In this document: positions 54,513-63,807 of the stretch, one piece after another | How positions within the stretch are numbered: position 1 is the stretch's first letter | Layout of the letters: each line of letters opens with the position of its first letter | Translations under genes and position numbers: made by a program | NCBI RefSeq assembly: GCF_003752175.1 | Contig: NZ_RJVF01000016.1 | Span: 165,651 to 229,650 of the forward strand | Length of the DNA: 64,000 nt | Direction: 5' to 3' | Origin: Comamonas sp. BIGb0124 | GTDB taxonomy: Bacteria > Pseudomonadota > Gammaproteobacteria > Burkholderiales > Burkholderiaceae_C | The notes under the pieces: generated by a model | What the model saw: the letters and a program-made list of their open reading frames with translations, nothing else | Told to the model about the DNA's origin: nothing | The model's database searches: none

Positions 54513-55724
54513 ATGAACATCCTGCCTGCCATCGCCGATCAAGCCCCGGTGCTGACCGCCATCCGCCGTGACCTCCATGCCCACCCCGAACTGGGTTTCG
54601 AAGAGGTGCGGACCTCCGGGCTCATCGCCGACAAACTCACGCAGTGGGGCATTCCCATCCACCGCGGCCTGGGCAAGACCGGTGTGGTCGGGACCATCCG
54701 CGGCCGGCTCGGATCGTCGACGCGCGCCATCGGCCTGCGTGCCGACATCGACGCCTTGCCGATGGCCGAGCACAACACCTTTGCGCATGCCAGCCGCCAC
54801 CCCGGAAAGATGCATGCCTGCGGCCACGACGGCCACACCACCATGCTGCTGGGCGCTGCCCAGTACCTCGCCGCCACCCGCAATTTCGACGGCCTCGTGC
54901 ATGTCATCTTCCAGCCGGCCGAAGAGTTCGGCGGCGGCGGCCAGGTCATGATCCGCGACGGACTGTTCGAGAAGTTTCCGGTCGAAGCGGTGTTCGGCAT
55001 GCACAACATGCCCGGGATTCCGGAAGGCACGGTGGCCGCCTCGCCCGGCCCCATCCTGGCCTCGAACACCGAATTCAAGGCCGTCATCCGCGGCAAGGGC
55101 GGGCATGCCGCCATGCCCCATCTGGCCATCGATCCCATCGCCGTGGCCAGCCAGATGATGCAGGCCTTCCAGACCATCATCAGCCGCAACCGCAAGCCGC
55201 TGGAAGCCGCCGTCATCTCGGTGACCACCATCCATGCCGGGGACTCCTTCAACATCATCCCCGAGACCTGCGAGCTCACCGGGACCGTGCGGGCCTACAC
55301 CCGCGAGACGCTCGACATGATCGAACGCCGCATGGGCGAGGTGGCCGAGTACACCGCCGCCGCCTACGGCGCACGCTGCGACTTCCAGTTCAACCGCCTT
55401 TATCCGGCCACCGTCAACCATGCCTACGAGACGGCCTTCGCGCGCGAGGTGCTGGTCGAGTTGCTGGGCGCCGAGCGCGTGGTGGCCCAGGCCCCCATCA
55501 TGGCCGCCGAGGATTTCAGCTTCATGCTCGAAGCCGTGCCCGGCAGCTACTGCTTCATCGGCAATGGCGACGGCAGCCACCGCGACGTCGGCCACGGCGA
55601 CGGTCCCTGCAACGTGCACAACGGCAGCTACGACTTCAACGATGCCCTGCTGCCGCTGGGGGCGAGTTTCCTGTCCCGCCTGGCCGAGCGCTGGCTGGAC
55701 CGGCCCTTGCCGTCCGTCCGCTGA
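54513..55724 (+). CDS. M20 family amidohydrolase (hippurate hydrolase/aminoacylase type)
   Basis: A 403-residue metal-dependent amidohydrolase that splits N-acyl amino acids. M20D motifs: [18 protein letters not shown] (split), [10 protein letters not shown], the metal-binding [30 protein letters not shown] with Glu, GMHNMPG, and [10 protein letters not shown]. The substrate, such as hippurate or another N-acyl amino acid, is undetermined. It starts a separate plus-strand unit, divergent from the TRAP genes, with an operator-like dyad between; coregulation is inference. Confidence 0.93.
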   Translation: MNILPAIADQAPVLTAIRRDLHAHPELGFEEVRTSGLIADKLTQWGIPIHRGLGKTGVVGTIRGRLGSSTRAIGLRADIDALPMAEHNTFAHASRHPGKMHACGHDGHTTMLLGAAQYLAATRNFDGLVHVIFQPAEEFGGGGQVMIRDGLFEKFPVEAVFGMHNMPGIPEGTVAASPGPILASNTEFKAVIRGKGGHAAMPHLAIDPIAVASQMMQAFQTIISRNRKPLEAAVISVTTIHAGDSFNIIPETCELTGTVRAYTRETLDMIERRMGEVAEYTAAAYGARCDFQFNRLYPATVNHAYETAFAREVLVELLGAERVVAQAPIMAAEDFSFMLEAVPGSYCFIGNGDGSHRDVGHGDGPCNVHNGSYDFNDALLPLGASFLSRLAERWLDRPLPSVR

Positions 55725-55833
55725 ACCGGCCGGACCCCATGGTGGGCCGGTTGAGGCCGTCTTCGGCGAAAATACGGCATCCGGCGCCTTTCCTGCACAG
55801 GGGCGCCGCCTTCCAGACCCTCATTCCTTTCCC

Positions 55834-57036
55834 ATGACCACACTTGGAACCCCCCTGTCCGCCCACGCCACCAAAGTCATGCTGCTGGGCAGCGGCGAAC
55901 TCGGCAAGGAAGTGCTGATCGCCTTGCAGCGCCTGGGCGTCGAGACCATCGCCGTCGACCGTTACGAGAACGCACCGGGCCAGCAGGTCGCGCACCATGC
56001 GCGCACCATCACCATGAGCGATCCGGAGCAGCTCCGGGCCCTCATCGAGCAGGAGCGCCCTCATCTGGTGGTGCCCGAGATCGAGGCCATTGCCACGCCC
56101 ATGCTCGAGTCGCTCGAGGCCGCCGGTACCGTGCGTGTCATCCCGACCGCACGCGCCGCCCGCCTGACCATGGACCGTGAAGGCATCCGCCGGCTGGCCG
56201 CAGAAACGCTGGGCCTCGCCACCAGCCCCTACCGGTTCTGCGATTCGCTGGACGAACTGCAGGCCGCCATCGACGGCGGCATCGGTTATCCCTGCGTCGT
56301 CAAGCCCGTGATGAGCAGCTCAGGCAAGGGCCAGAGCAAGATCGACGGACCGGCCGACGTACAGGCCGCCTGGGACTACGCCATGGCCGGCGGCCGCGTC
56401 AGCAAGGGCCGGGTCATCGTCGAAGGTTTCATCGATTTCGACTACGAGATCACCCTGCTGACGGTGCGCGCCAAGGGACCGGACGGCCAGACCGAAACGC
56501 ACTTCTGCGAGCCGATCGGCCACAAGCAGGTCGCCGGCGATTACGTCGAAAGCTGGCAGCCCCAGCGCATGAGCCCGCTGGCGCTGCAGCGCGCCCGTGA
56601 CATTGCCCAGTCCGTGACGAGCGATCTCGGCGGACAGGGTCTCTTCGGTGTGGAATTGTTCGTCAAGGGCGACTCGGTGTGGTTCAGCGAGGTCAGCCCG
56701 CGCCCGCACGACACCGGCCTCGTCACGCTCGCCACGCAGAACCAGAGCGAGTTCGAACTGCACGCCCGTGCCATCCTCGGCCTGCCGGTCGACACCGGCC
56801 TGCGCACGCCCGGTGCCAGTGCCGTGATCTACGGCGGTCTCGAGGGCAGCGGGCTGGTGTTCGACGGCGTGGACGAGGCATTGCGTGTGCCACGGACCGA
56901 CATCCGCCTGTTCGGCAAACCCGAGAGTTTCGTCAAGCGACGCATGGGCGTCGTCGTCGCCCACGATCAAGACGTCGAAGTGGCCTTGGCCAACGCCAAG
57001 CTGGCCGCTTCCAAGGTCACCCCGCGTCTGCCCTGA
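55834..57036 (+). CDS. purT: Formate-dependent GAR transformylase
   Basis: A 400-residue ATP-grasp enzyme that makes formyl-GAR from formate, ATP and GAR. Motifs: [43 protein letters not shown] in the ATP-grasp lid, and [16 protein letters not shown] with metal-binding residues. Start at 55834 gives the standard N terminus. Together with purN at 12958 this gives two routes for the third purine step; E. coli also carries both. Confidence 0.95.
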   Translation: MTTLGTPLSAHATKVMLLGSGELGKEVLIALQRLGVETIAVDRYENAPGQQVAHHARTITMSDPEQLRALIEQERPHLVVPEIEAIATPMLESLEAAGTVRVIPTARAARLTMDREGIRRLAAETLGLATSPYRFCDSLDELQAAIDGGIGYPCVVKPVMSSSGKGQSKIDGPADVQAAWDYAMAGGRVSKGRVIVEGFIDFDYEITLLTVRAKGPDGQTETHFCEPIGHKQVAGDYVESWQPQRMSPLALQRARDIAQSVTSDLGGQGLFGVELFVKGDSVWFSEVSPRPHDTGLVTLATQNQSEFELHARAILGLPVDTGLRTPGASAVIYGGLEGSGLVFDGVDEALRVPRTDIRLFGKPESFVKRRMGVVVAHDQDVEVALANAKLAASKVTPRLP

Positions 57037-57072
57037 TCGCGCCGGAGGAGGGCAGCGAGATCCTCGCCAGGA

Positions 57073-57297
57073 TCAGCGGTTGTCCTGACGGCGACCCACT
57101 TCGTTGCCGATCAGCGCACCGGCTGCTGCGCCGCCGACGGTACCGACTGCACCGCCGAAGACGGCATTGCCGGCTACGCCGCCCAGAACGGCACCTGCAC
57201 CGGTACCGATTTGCTGGCTGCTGGGATTGGTGCCACAACCTGTCAGGGCGATGAGCGCCGCTGCGGCTGTACTGGCAAGAAAGGCTGTCTTTTTCAT
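57073..57297 (-). CDS. Glycine-zipper lipoprotein
   Basis: A 74-residue protein with a lipoprotein signal, lipobox LTGC at about residue 20, then a Gly/Ala-rich stretch (GTGAGAVLGGVAGNAVFGG, GTVGGAAAGALIGNEVG) that forms a glycine-zipper hairpin as in OsmB/YmgD-type proteins. Likely an outer-membrane lipoprotein of unknown function, often stress-induced. It converges with purT and its start at 57297 gives the normal MKKTAFLAS signal. Confidence 0.8.
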   Translation of the reverse strand: MKKTAFLASTAAAALIALTGCGTNPSSQQIGTGAGAVLGGVAGNAVFGGAVGTVGGAAAGALIGNEVGRRQDNR

Positions 57298-57503
57298 GGT
57301 GAACCTCATCAAAAGGATGTGTGTCTCTATTGGACATCAAGCCTCGAAATCGTTCACCTGCAAACTGTAGGACGCTGCCGCGCGCCAGGGGGCCTTTCGG
57401 CGCGAGCGCCTGAAAGACAGGTCCACGCGGACCGGGGGTGGCGGTCCCGGCCTGCAATCCCGCCGTTCTGCAGGCCCGGCGCATCCGGCAGGCATCCGGT
57501 GTT

Positions 57504-58031
57504 TCAGCGGCCCTTGCGAGCGCGCGGTTTTGTTTTCAGACGCGTGGACTGAACGGGCGTCGGGATCACGACAATGGCCCGGGACGCCGATGGCTCCGGC
57601 GGCGGGGGCACGTCGACGATGTTGGCCACCGGCTTGTCCTGCTGTGCATGGGCCTTGGCAAAGGTCAGGATCACCTCGCGCACCACCTTGCGTTGCGCCA
57701 GGGGCAATTGCAGGAAGGCATCGAACGTCTCGCGCTCCAGATAACCGACGCCCTGATCCCAGCGCTGCCGGGATTCGCGGACGCTGCGGCGCACGGCCTC
57801 GCCGAAACGCAGCACCTCGGGTTCGATGTGCAGAAGGCTGGCCAGCACGACCAGTTTGTCCTGCCCCGGAATGGCTTCTCCGCGCAGCCAGCGCGAGACC
57901 GCCTGGAAGGTCACGGAGCGTCCCCAGTAGTGAACATTGAACTGCTGGAGGAGGATGCTGGGCCGAGGCTCCATTCCCGCCGCCACCATGGCCTCCCGCA
58001 ATCGCTGGGCAAATTCGAGCTTGTTATCCAT
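57504..58031 (-). CDS. XRE-type HTH regulator, divergent from a DNA methyltransferase
   Basis: A 175-residue protein. Residues about 5-70 form a lambda-repressor-like HTH: LEFAQRLREAMVAAGMEP, VTFQAVSRWLRGEAIPGQDKLVVLASLLHI (in parts). The C-terminal part has a helical LPLAQRKVVREVILTFAKAH segment, then a Pro/basic tail (VPPPPEPSA, RLKTKPRARKG). It is transcribed away from the methyltransferase, with 71-86 bases between, and a 14-bp palindrome lies in that gap. This layout resembles a controller of restriction-modification genes, but no endonuclease is visible. Confidence 0.78.
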   Translation of the reverse strand: MDNKLEFAQRLREAMVAAGMEPRPSILLQQFNVHYWGRSVTFQAVSRWLRGEAIPGQDKLVVLASLLHIEPEVLRFGEAVRRSVRESRQRWDQGVGYLERETFDAFLQLPLAQRKVVREVILTFAKAHAQQDKPVANIVDVPPPPEPSASRAIVVIPTPVQSTRLKTKPRARKGR

Positions 58032-58057
58032 GGCTTGAAACTAATTTCGGCCCGTCG

Positions 58058-58071
58058 AATGTTTAAACATT
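58058..58071. promoter_or_regulatory. 14-bp perfect palindrome between XRE and methyltransferase genes
   Basis: AATGTTTAAACATT is a perfect palindrome in the short divergent gap. XRE regulators bind such A+T-rich dyads, so this is the likely shared operator. It lies between the regulator start (58031) and the methyltransferase start (58103 or 58118). Confidence 0.7.
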
Positions 58072-58117
58072 GTGTTGAAAATATCTTTCACTTGTCGGTT
58101 GCGTGATTCAATGGCCA

Positions 58118-59353
58118 ATGCGTCTTCCAAGCGTCCCAAAAACCTCCGCGCCGGACACTTCGCTGCTGGCCTTGCTGCCCGAAATCCTGGCCAAAGCCCG
58201 GCTGGTAGCCCGGCAGGCACTGCGCGACGCGCTCGCCATGCGGTCCGTGCTGGGGCCGCTCCCGGTTGCCCGCGACAGCTTTTCGGCGCCGCATTCGCCT
58301 GACGATCCTTTACGATTCCAGAGTCCGCCGGCGCGGGCCTGCATCGACCTCCAGGCCAACACGCTGGTCCAGGGCGACAACCTTCCAGCCATGGCCGCTT
58401 TGCTCGGCGGGCCCGACGGCGGACCCTCGTGGCGCGGCCGTGTCGACCTGATCTACGCCGATCCCCCCTTTGCCAGCCAGGCCCGTTACCACGCCCGCAA
58501 ACCGGGCGACGCCCGCGCTCAGCCGGCCTTTCGCGACACCTGGCGGTCGCTGGCCGACTACCTCGCCATGCTGGCACCCCGACTGGTGCTCATGCACGAC
58601 CTGCTGGCTCGCAGCGGATCGCTTTACATGCATCTCGACCCCTCGGCCGGCCACTACGTCAAGGTGCTGCTCGATGCCATCTTTGGCGGCGGCAACTTCC
58701 AGCGCGAGATCGTCTGGCGCATCGGTTGGGTCTCCGGTTTCAAATCGGCTGCCAACAACTGGATCCGCAACCACGACACCATCTACCACTACGTTCGCCA
58801 CCGGCCGGCGCAGGTCTTCAACAAACAGTACATCCCCTATCCATCCGAGTACCGGCGGCGCGACGGCCAGCGTCCGAGCGGCCCCGGGTATCCGATCGAA
58901 GACACCTGGAACTGTTCGCCGCTCGATCGCATGGACTCCATCCAGCTCATGAGCTTCTCGCAAGAGAAACGGGGCTACGACACCCAGAAGAACGAGAACC
59001 TGATGGCCCGCATCATCTCCGCCTCCAGCCACCCAGGGCAGCTCGTGGCCGACCTGTTCGGCGGCTCCGGCACCACGGCGGCCGTGGCCGATCGGCTGGG
59101 CCGCCGGTGGATCAGCGTGGATTGCGGCGATGCCGCCTGCCGCATCGCCCGGCAGCGCCTGACCGATCAGGGCGCTGTCTATGGCGAAGCGCGGGTCCTC
59201 ACTGGAACGCGACCTCTGCAAAACTCCGCAGCTTGCGGCTGTGCAGTTTGTCCGGGCCCTGTTCGCGCAGGATCTCCAGCGCCCGGATGCCGATGCGCAG
59301 ATGCTGGTTCACCCGCTCCCGGTAGAAATGATTGGCCATCCCCGGCAGCTTGA
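58118..59353 (+). CDS. Orphan site-specific DNA methyltransferase (beta-class N6-adenine/N4-cytosine)
   Basis: A 411-residue methyltransferase. Catalytic motif DPPF is at 115-118, preceded by LIYADPPF; the target-recognition region is in the middle; SAM-binding FGGSGTT is at 314-320 (ADLFGGSGTTAAVADRLG). This motif IV-before-I order defines the beta class. Start ATG 58118 is uncertain; GTG 58103 is also open. No restriction gene or type III res partner is nearby. The last 51 residues (361-411) are translated antisense to amn and are Cys/Pro-rich, so the true end may have been altered. Divergent from an XRE regulator. Confidence 0.85.
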   Translation: MRLPSVPKTSAPDTSLLALLPEILAKARLVARQALRDALAMRSVLGPLPVARDSFSAPHSPDDPLRFQSPPARACIDLQANTLVQGDNLPAMAALLGGPDGGPSWRGRVDLIYADPPFASQARYHARKPGDARAQPAFRDTWRSLADYLAMLAPRLVLMHDLLARSGSLYMHLDPSAGHYVKVLLDAIFGGGNFQREIVWRIGWVSGFKSAANNWIRNHDTIYHYVRHRPAQVFNKQYIPYPSEYRRRDGQRPSGPGYPIEDTWNCSPLDRMDSIQLMSFSQEKRGYDTQKNENLMARIISASSHPGQLVADLFGGSGTTAAVADRLGRRWISVDCGDAACRIARQRLTDQGAVYGEARVLTGTRPLQNSAACGCAVCPGPVRAGSPAPGCRCADAGSPAPGRNDWPSPAA

Positions 59354-60695
59354 TCTCGCCGTGCAGCGGTTTGTCGCTCACGCACAGCAAGGTTCCGTAG
59401 GGCACACGGAAACGGAAGCCGTTGGCGGCGATGGTGGCGCTTTCCATGTCCAGTGCCACCGCGCGGCTTTGCGAAAAACGCTGTTCCGGTCCGGGGTAGG
59501 GCAGCAGTTCCCAGTTGCGGTTGTCGGTGCTGGCAACGGTGCCGGTGCGCAGCACCCGCTTGAGGTCGCTGCGCGGCAACTGCGTCACATCGGCCACGGC
59601 TTGTTCCAGCGCCACCTGAATTTCAGCCAGTGCCGGAATGGGCACCCACAGGGGCAGTTCCTCGTCGAGCACATGGTCTTCGCGCACATAGGCATGAGCC
59701 AGCACGTAGTCGCCCAGTTCCTGCGTATTGCGCAGGCCGGCGCAGTGACCCAGCATCAGCCAGGCGTGCGGGCGCAGCACGGCGATGTGGTCGGTGATCG
59801 TCTTGGCATTGGCCGGACCCACGCCGATGTTGACCATGGTGATGCCCGTGTGGTCGGTCCGCATCAGGTGGTAGGCCGGCATCTGCGGCAGGCGGGGCGG
59901 CGCCGTGCCCAGGCTGTCGCGCGGCTCGGCGGGCAGTCCGGTGCGGCGCGTCACCACATTGCCCGGCTCCACGAATGCCACGAACTCGCTGTCCGGATCG
60001 GCCATCGCCTCGTGACCCTGGCGCACGAACTCGTCGATGTAGAACTGGTAGTTCGTGAACAGCACGAAATTCTGGAAATGCTCGGGAGCCGTGCCGGTGT
60101 AGTGGCGCAGCCGCTGCAGCGAGTAATCCACCCGTTGCGCCGGAAACAGCGACAGCGGCCCCGGATGGCCCGCCGGCGGTGCCCAGGTGCCGTTGGCGAT
60201 GCCGTCGTCCATGGCCGCCAGATCGGGCAGGTCGAACACGTCGCGCATCTGCTGGCGCCGTTGCACGCTCAGGCTGCCCTCGATGTGGTCGTTGTCGGCA
60301 AACGAAAAATGCACGGGGATGGGTTGGGTGCTGGTGCCGATTTCCAGCCGCACGTTGTCCTGGCTGCCGTGGTTGAGCAGCAGCAGGCGGAACTGCTCGC
60401 GGTAGTAGGCGGCGAACAGGTCGGGACGCGTCAGCGTGGTTTCGAACACACCCGGTCCGGCCACAAACCCGAACGAAAGCGTCGAGGCTTCGTGGGCACC
60501 CGTGCGGGTCTGGATGCGCACGAAGGGATAAAACGCCCTGACGTGCCGGGCCTGCAGGCTACCCGCGACAAACTGCTGCAAGGCCTGGCGCAGGTGCGCG
60601 ATGCCGCGGTCGTAGATCAGCTGCGCCTGGGCCAGCGCCAGGTCGGGATCGGTGAATGAGGCGGGGCCGATGAAATCGGGAGTATGGGCTGCCAT
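59199..60695 (-). CDS. amn: AMP nucleosidase
   Basis: A 498-residue enzyme that hydrolyses AMP to adenine and ribose 5-phosphate in purine salvage and pool control. N-terminal domain then the nucleoside-phosphorylase-like fold: MVNIGVGPANAKTITDH, MLGHCAGLRNTQELGDYVLAHAYVREDHV (in parts), VALDMESATIAANGFRF with the conserved DMES, and LLCVSDKPLHGEIK. GAGGAAAACC precedes the ATG. Its 3' end overlaps the methyltransferase by 155 bases in convergent orientation. Confidence 0.93.
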   Translation of the reverse strand: MAAHTPDFIGPASFTDPDLALAQAQLIYDRGIAHLRQALQQFVAGSLQARHVRAFYPFVRIQTRTGAHEASTLSFGFVAGPGVFETTLTRPDLFAAYYREQFRLLLLNHGSQDNVRLEIGTSTQPIPVHFSFADNDHIEGSLSVQRRQQMRDVFDLPDLAAMDDGIANGTWAPPAGHPGPLSLFPAQRVDYSLQRLRHYTGTAPEHFQNFVLFTNYQFYIDEFVRQGHEAMADPDSEFVAFVEPGNVVTRRTGLPAEPRDSLGTAPPRLPQMPAYHLMRTDHTGITMVNIGVGPANAKTITDHIAVLRPHAWLMLGHCAGLRNTQELGDYVLAHAYVREDHVLDEELPLWVPIPALAEIQVALEQAVADVTQLPRSDLKRVLRTGTVASTDNRNWELLPYPGPEQRFSQSRAVALDMESATIAANGFRFRVPYGTLLCVSDKPLHGEIKLPGMANHFYRERVNQHLRIGIRALEILREQGPDKLHSRKLRSFAEVAFQ

Positions 60696-60809
60696 GGTTT
60701 TCCTCGTTGTTGTTGCTGCGTGATCGTGCGGTTCGGTCCAATCGATTCGATTGTGCGTTCCGGCTCATGTGTTGCGTATGTCAGTTCGTTCGGCGCAAGC
60801 CCGATCGCA

Positions 60810-62216
60810 TCAGGACTGGCGGCTGGGCTCGCGCAGCGACACGAGTTCCTCCGCGACCGTGGGATGCAGTCCCACGGTGTCGTCGAAATCGGCCTTGGTG
60901 GCGCCCGCATTCATGGCGACCGCAAACCCCTGCACGATCTCTGCCGCGTCTTCCGACACGATATGCAGGCCGACCACCTGATCGCTGGCTCGGTCGACCA
61001 CCAGCTTGACCAGCGTCGAAGGGGCCTGGCCGCTCAGTGCATGCTTGAGTCCCTTGAAATCGCTGCGGTAGACGTCGATGGCGTCAAAGGTCTGACGTGC
61101 CTTTTCTTCGCTGTACCCGATGCTGCCGACCGACGGGTGCGTGAACACGGCCGTGGGGGTGTACGTGTCATGCACCCGGCGTGGCGAACGCCGATGCGCC
61201 GGGCCGTAGAGGTGGTCGATGAGTTGCTGGGCCTCGGCGATCGCCACCGGCGTGAGCGGCTTGGCCGTGGCCACGTCGCCCAGTGCATAGACGCCTTCGG
61301 CCGGCGTGCGCAGATCGGCGTCGACCGGGATGCGGCCCTTCTCGTCGGTCGCGATCCCCGCTTCCGGCAGGGCGAGGCCTTCGGTGTTGGGCTGTCGCCC
61401 GGTGGCCAGCAGGACGGTATCGGCCGGCGTGCCGTGGGCGTGGCCGTGACTGTCTTGCCATTCGACGGTGGTGCGCCCGTCGTCTGCCGGCCGCAATGCG
61501 CCGACCTTGCTGTCCAGTTCCACACGGATGCCCTGGCGGCTCAGTTCGGCACGCAGGTGGTGTGCCGCTTCGGTGTCGAAGCCCTTGAGCAACTGGCCGC
61601 TGCGCTCCAGCAGCGTCACCTCGGCTCCCAGGCCCTGGAAGATGGACGCCATCTCGCAGGCGATGTAGCCCCCGCCCACGATGACCAGTTGGCGCGGAAT
61701 GGCCGGCAAAGTGAACATGGCGTCCGAGTCCACGCCCCGCTCGGCGCCCGGCAGATCCGGCCGGCGTGGCCGGCTGCCCGTGGCGATCACGATGTGGCGG
61801 GCCTGGAACCGTTGTCCATCGACCTCGACCGTGCGCGGATCCACAAAACGGGCATGGCCGGCGACGAGCCGGACGCCGGCTTCCTCCAGCCGGCGGCGGT
61901 AGATGCCGCGCAGCCGCTCGATCTCCTGCGCGCGTGCCGACCGGAGGTGTGCCCAGTCGAAGGCGACGGGGCCTTGGAGCTGCCAGCCGTAGCCAGGTGC
62001 CTCGTCGAATGCGTGGGCATACGAGGCCGCGTAGTGCAGCAGTTTTTTGGGGACGCAACCGACATTGACGCATGTGCCGCCCATGTGGGCCTGTTCGACC
62101 AGGGCCACCCGTTTGCCCCGCAGGGCGGCCAGACGGGCGGCCCGCACACCCCCGCTGCCGCCCCCGATGACCAGCATGTCGAGGAAATCAGTGTCGGAAC
62201 CGGTGTCGGTTGTCAT
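60810..62216 (-). CDS. gor: Glutathione-disulfide reductase
   Basis: A 468-residue FAD- and NADPH-dependent reductase. FAD motif VIGGGSGGVRAARLAA at the N terminus; the redox pair in GGTCVNVGCVPKKLL is the class signature; the NADPH-binding VIVGGGYIACEMASIF; YALGDVATAKPLTPVAI; and the C-terminal dimer motif VGLHPTVAEELV with catalytic His. ATG at 62216. Codirectional with amn, 114 bases apart, but there is no sign of coupling. Confidence 0.92.
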   Translation of the reverse strand: MTTDTGSDTDFLDMLVIGGGSGGVRAARLAALRGKRVALVEQAHMGGTCVNVGCVPKKLLHYAASYAHAFDEAPGYGWQLQGPVAFDWAHLRSARAQEIERLRGIYRRRLEEAGVRLVAGHARFVDPRTVEVDGQRFQARHIVIATGSRPRRPDLPGAERGVDSDAMFTLPAIPRQLVIVGGGYIACEMASIFQGLGAEVTLLERSGQLLKGFDTEAAHHLRAELSRQGIRVELDSKVGALRPADDGRTTVEWQDSHGHAHGTPADTVLLATGRQPNTEGLALPEAGIATDEKGRIPVDADLRTPAEGVYALGDVATAKPLTPVAIAEAQQLIDHLYGPAHRRSPRRVHDTYTPTAVFTHPSVGSIGYSEEKARQTFDAIDVYRSDFKGLKHALSGQAPSTLVKLVVDRASDQVVGLHIVSEDAAEIVQGFAVAMNAGATKADFDDTVGLHPTVAEELVSLREPSRQS

Positions 62217-62480
62217 GCGGCTGCTCCTTGTGCGCGGGCCGTGCGGAAGGAGTGCACGGCATCCGGACGTGCGACCGGGGCGTGGCCATCGCCCGGGAAA
62301 GGCGAGGCCGGATGGCCCGGCTGTCGTCATGCTCTCTTTATAGCGTGTTGCGATGGGCCTGCCGGCTTGGCAGGAGTAGGAAAGGCACTTGCATTGCAAC
62401 GATGCAGCACCAGAAGCCTCGGGGCGAACAGGGGGATGCGTGGCGTGGCGAACCCTGGCTTGCGCGCGCACAATAGGCGC

Positions 62481-62921
62481 ATGACGCAATCTTCCTCGAC
62501 CCCGAATTCCGACGACAGCCCACGTCCCGCCTCCGGTTACGAAGGCGACATCAGCCCCCTGCTGGCCTGGCAATGGGTGCAGGCCGGCCAGGCCGTGCTG
62601 GTCGACGTACGCAGCGATGCCGAACGCGCCTGGGTGGGCAGCGTGCCCGGTGCCCAGGCCGTGGCCTGGAAACAGTGGCCGGGCATGGCGCCCAACACGT
62701 CGTTCGACGAAGAACTGCAGGCCTGTGTGCCCCCGGGCGGAACCGTGGTCCTGCTCTGCCGCAGCGGCGTTCGCTCCGTGGCCGCAGCCCAGCGCGCGAC
62801 CCAGCTGGGCCTGAAGGCCTACAACATCCTCGAAGGCTTCGAGGGCGACCGCGACGCCGAACTGCACCGCGGAACGCTGGGCGGCTGGCGCGCACGTGGC
62901 CTGCCGTGGGAACAGTCCTGA
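62481..62921 (+). CDS. Rhodanese-like sulfurtransferase
   Basis: A 146-residue single rhodanese domain. The N-terminal 25 residues are Ser/Pro-rich. DVRSDAERAWVGSVPGAQAV is the cdc25-like CH2A motif and the active loop is LLCRSGVRSVAA, with its catalytic Cys. Such proteins transfer sulfur from thiosulfate to thiophilic acceptors. Divergent from gor. Physiological role unclear. Confidence 0.9.
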   Translation: MTQSSSTPNSDDSPRPASGYEGDISPLLAWQWVQAGQAVLVDVRSDAERAWVGSVPGAQAVAWKQWPGMAPNTSFDEELQACVPPGGTVVLLCRSGVRSVAAAQRATQLGLKAYNILEGFEGDRDAELHRGTLGGWRARGLPWEQS

Positions 62922-63018
62922 GCCTTCGGAACGACCTCACGCCATCATGGCGTGAAACCCTCGGGAACCCCATTCAGGTGCCAGGACTTGACCATAATCG
63001 CGGCGAGGAGGCCTCGTT

Positions 63019-63807
63019 ATGACTTTTCTGGCAATCGATATCGGCAACACCCGTCTCAAGTGGACTTTGTACGATGCGCCCCGTGTGGGGGCCACGCTGC
63101 TGGCGCACGGCGCCCAGTTTCTGGAAAACATCGACAAACTGGCCGAGAACGAATGGCAGTCGTTGCCTGCGCCCAGCCTGATGCTGGGCTGCAACGTCGC
63201 GGGCGAGGCCGTGCGGTACCGCATCGAGGAGCAACTCGAACTCTGGGACATCCAGCCGACCTGGGTCTATTCCAGTACCGAAGAGGCCGGCCTGACCAAC
63301 GGCTACGACCATCCCACCCGCCTGGGCTCCGACCGCTGGGTCGCCATGGTGGGGGCCTATCGGCGCATGCTGCGCGCGGTGGCCGAGGGCGCGCCGGCAC
63401 GGCCGGTCGTGCTGGTCATGGTCGGCACGGCCGTCACCGTCGAAGCCATCGATCCGCAAGGACGCTTCCTGGGCGGCTTCATCCTGCCGGGTCACGGCAT
63501 GATGCTGCGGGCCCTCGAATCCGGCACCGCCGGGTTGCGTGTTCCCACCGGCGAAGTGGTGCCGTTTCCCACCAACACCAGCGACGGGCTGACTTCGGGG
63601 GGCACCTATGCCATCGCGGGCGCCGTCTATCGCATGACCGAACACCTGCGCGCGACTTGCCAGTGCGAACCCCTGCTCTATATGACAGGCGGTGCCGGCT
63701 GGAAGATGTTGCCCCACATGAGCGGACAGTTCGAGCTGGTCGAAAGCCTGATCTTCGACGGCCTGCTCGAGATCGCCCAGCAGCGCTTCGGTCTTGCCGG
63801 ATCCTGA
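63019..63807 (+). CDS. coaX: Type III pantothenate kinase
   Basis: A 262-residue ASKHA-fold kinase, first step of coenzyme A synthesis, which is insensitive to CoA feedback. Motifs: [17 protein letters not shown] for phosphate-1, [13 protein letters not shown] with the catalytic Asp, [12 protein letters not shown] for phosphate-2, and [18 protein letters not shown] lies 8 bases before the ATG. birA, which often sits just upstream of coaX in Betaproteobacteria, is absent; a rhodanese gene precedes instead. Confidence 0.93.
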   Translation: MTFLAIDIGNTRLKWTLYDAPRVGATLLAHGAQFLENIDKLAENEWQSLPAPSLMLGCNVAGEAVRYRIEEQLELWDIQPTWVYSSTEEAGLTNGYDHPTRLGSDRWVAMVGAYRRMLRAVAEGAPARPVVLVMVGTAVTVEAIDPQGRFLGGFILPGHGMMLRALESGTAGLRVPTGEVVPFPTNTSDGLTSGGTYAIAGAVYRMTEHLRATCQCEPLLYMTGGAGWKMLPHMSGQFELVESLIFDGLLEIAQQRFGLAGS

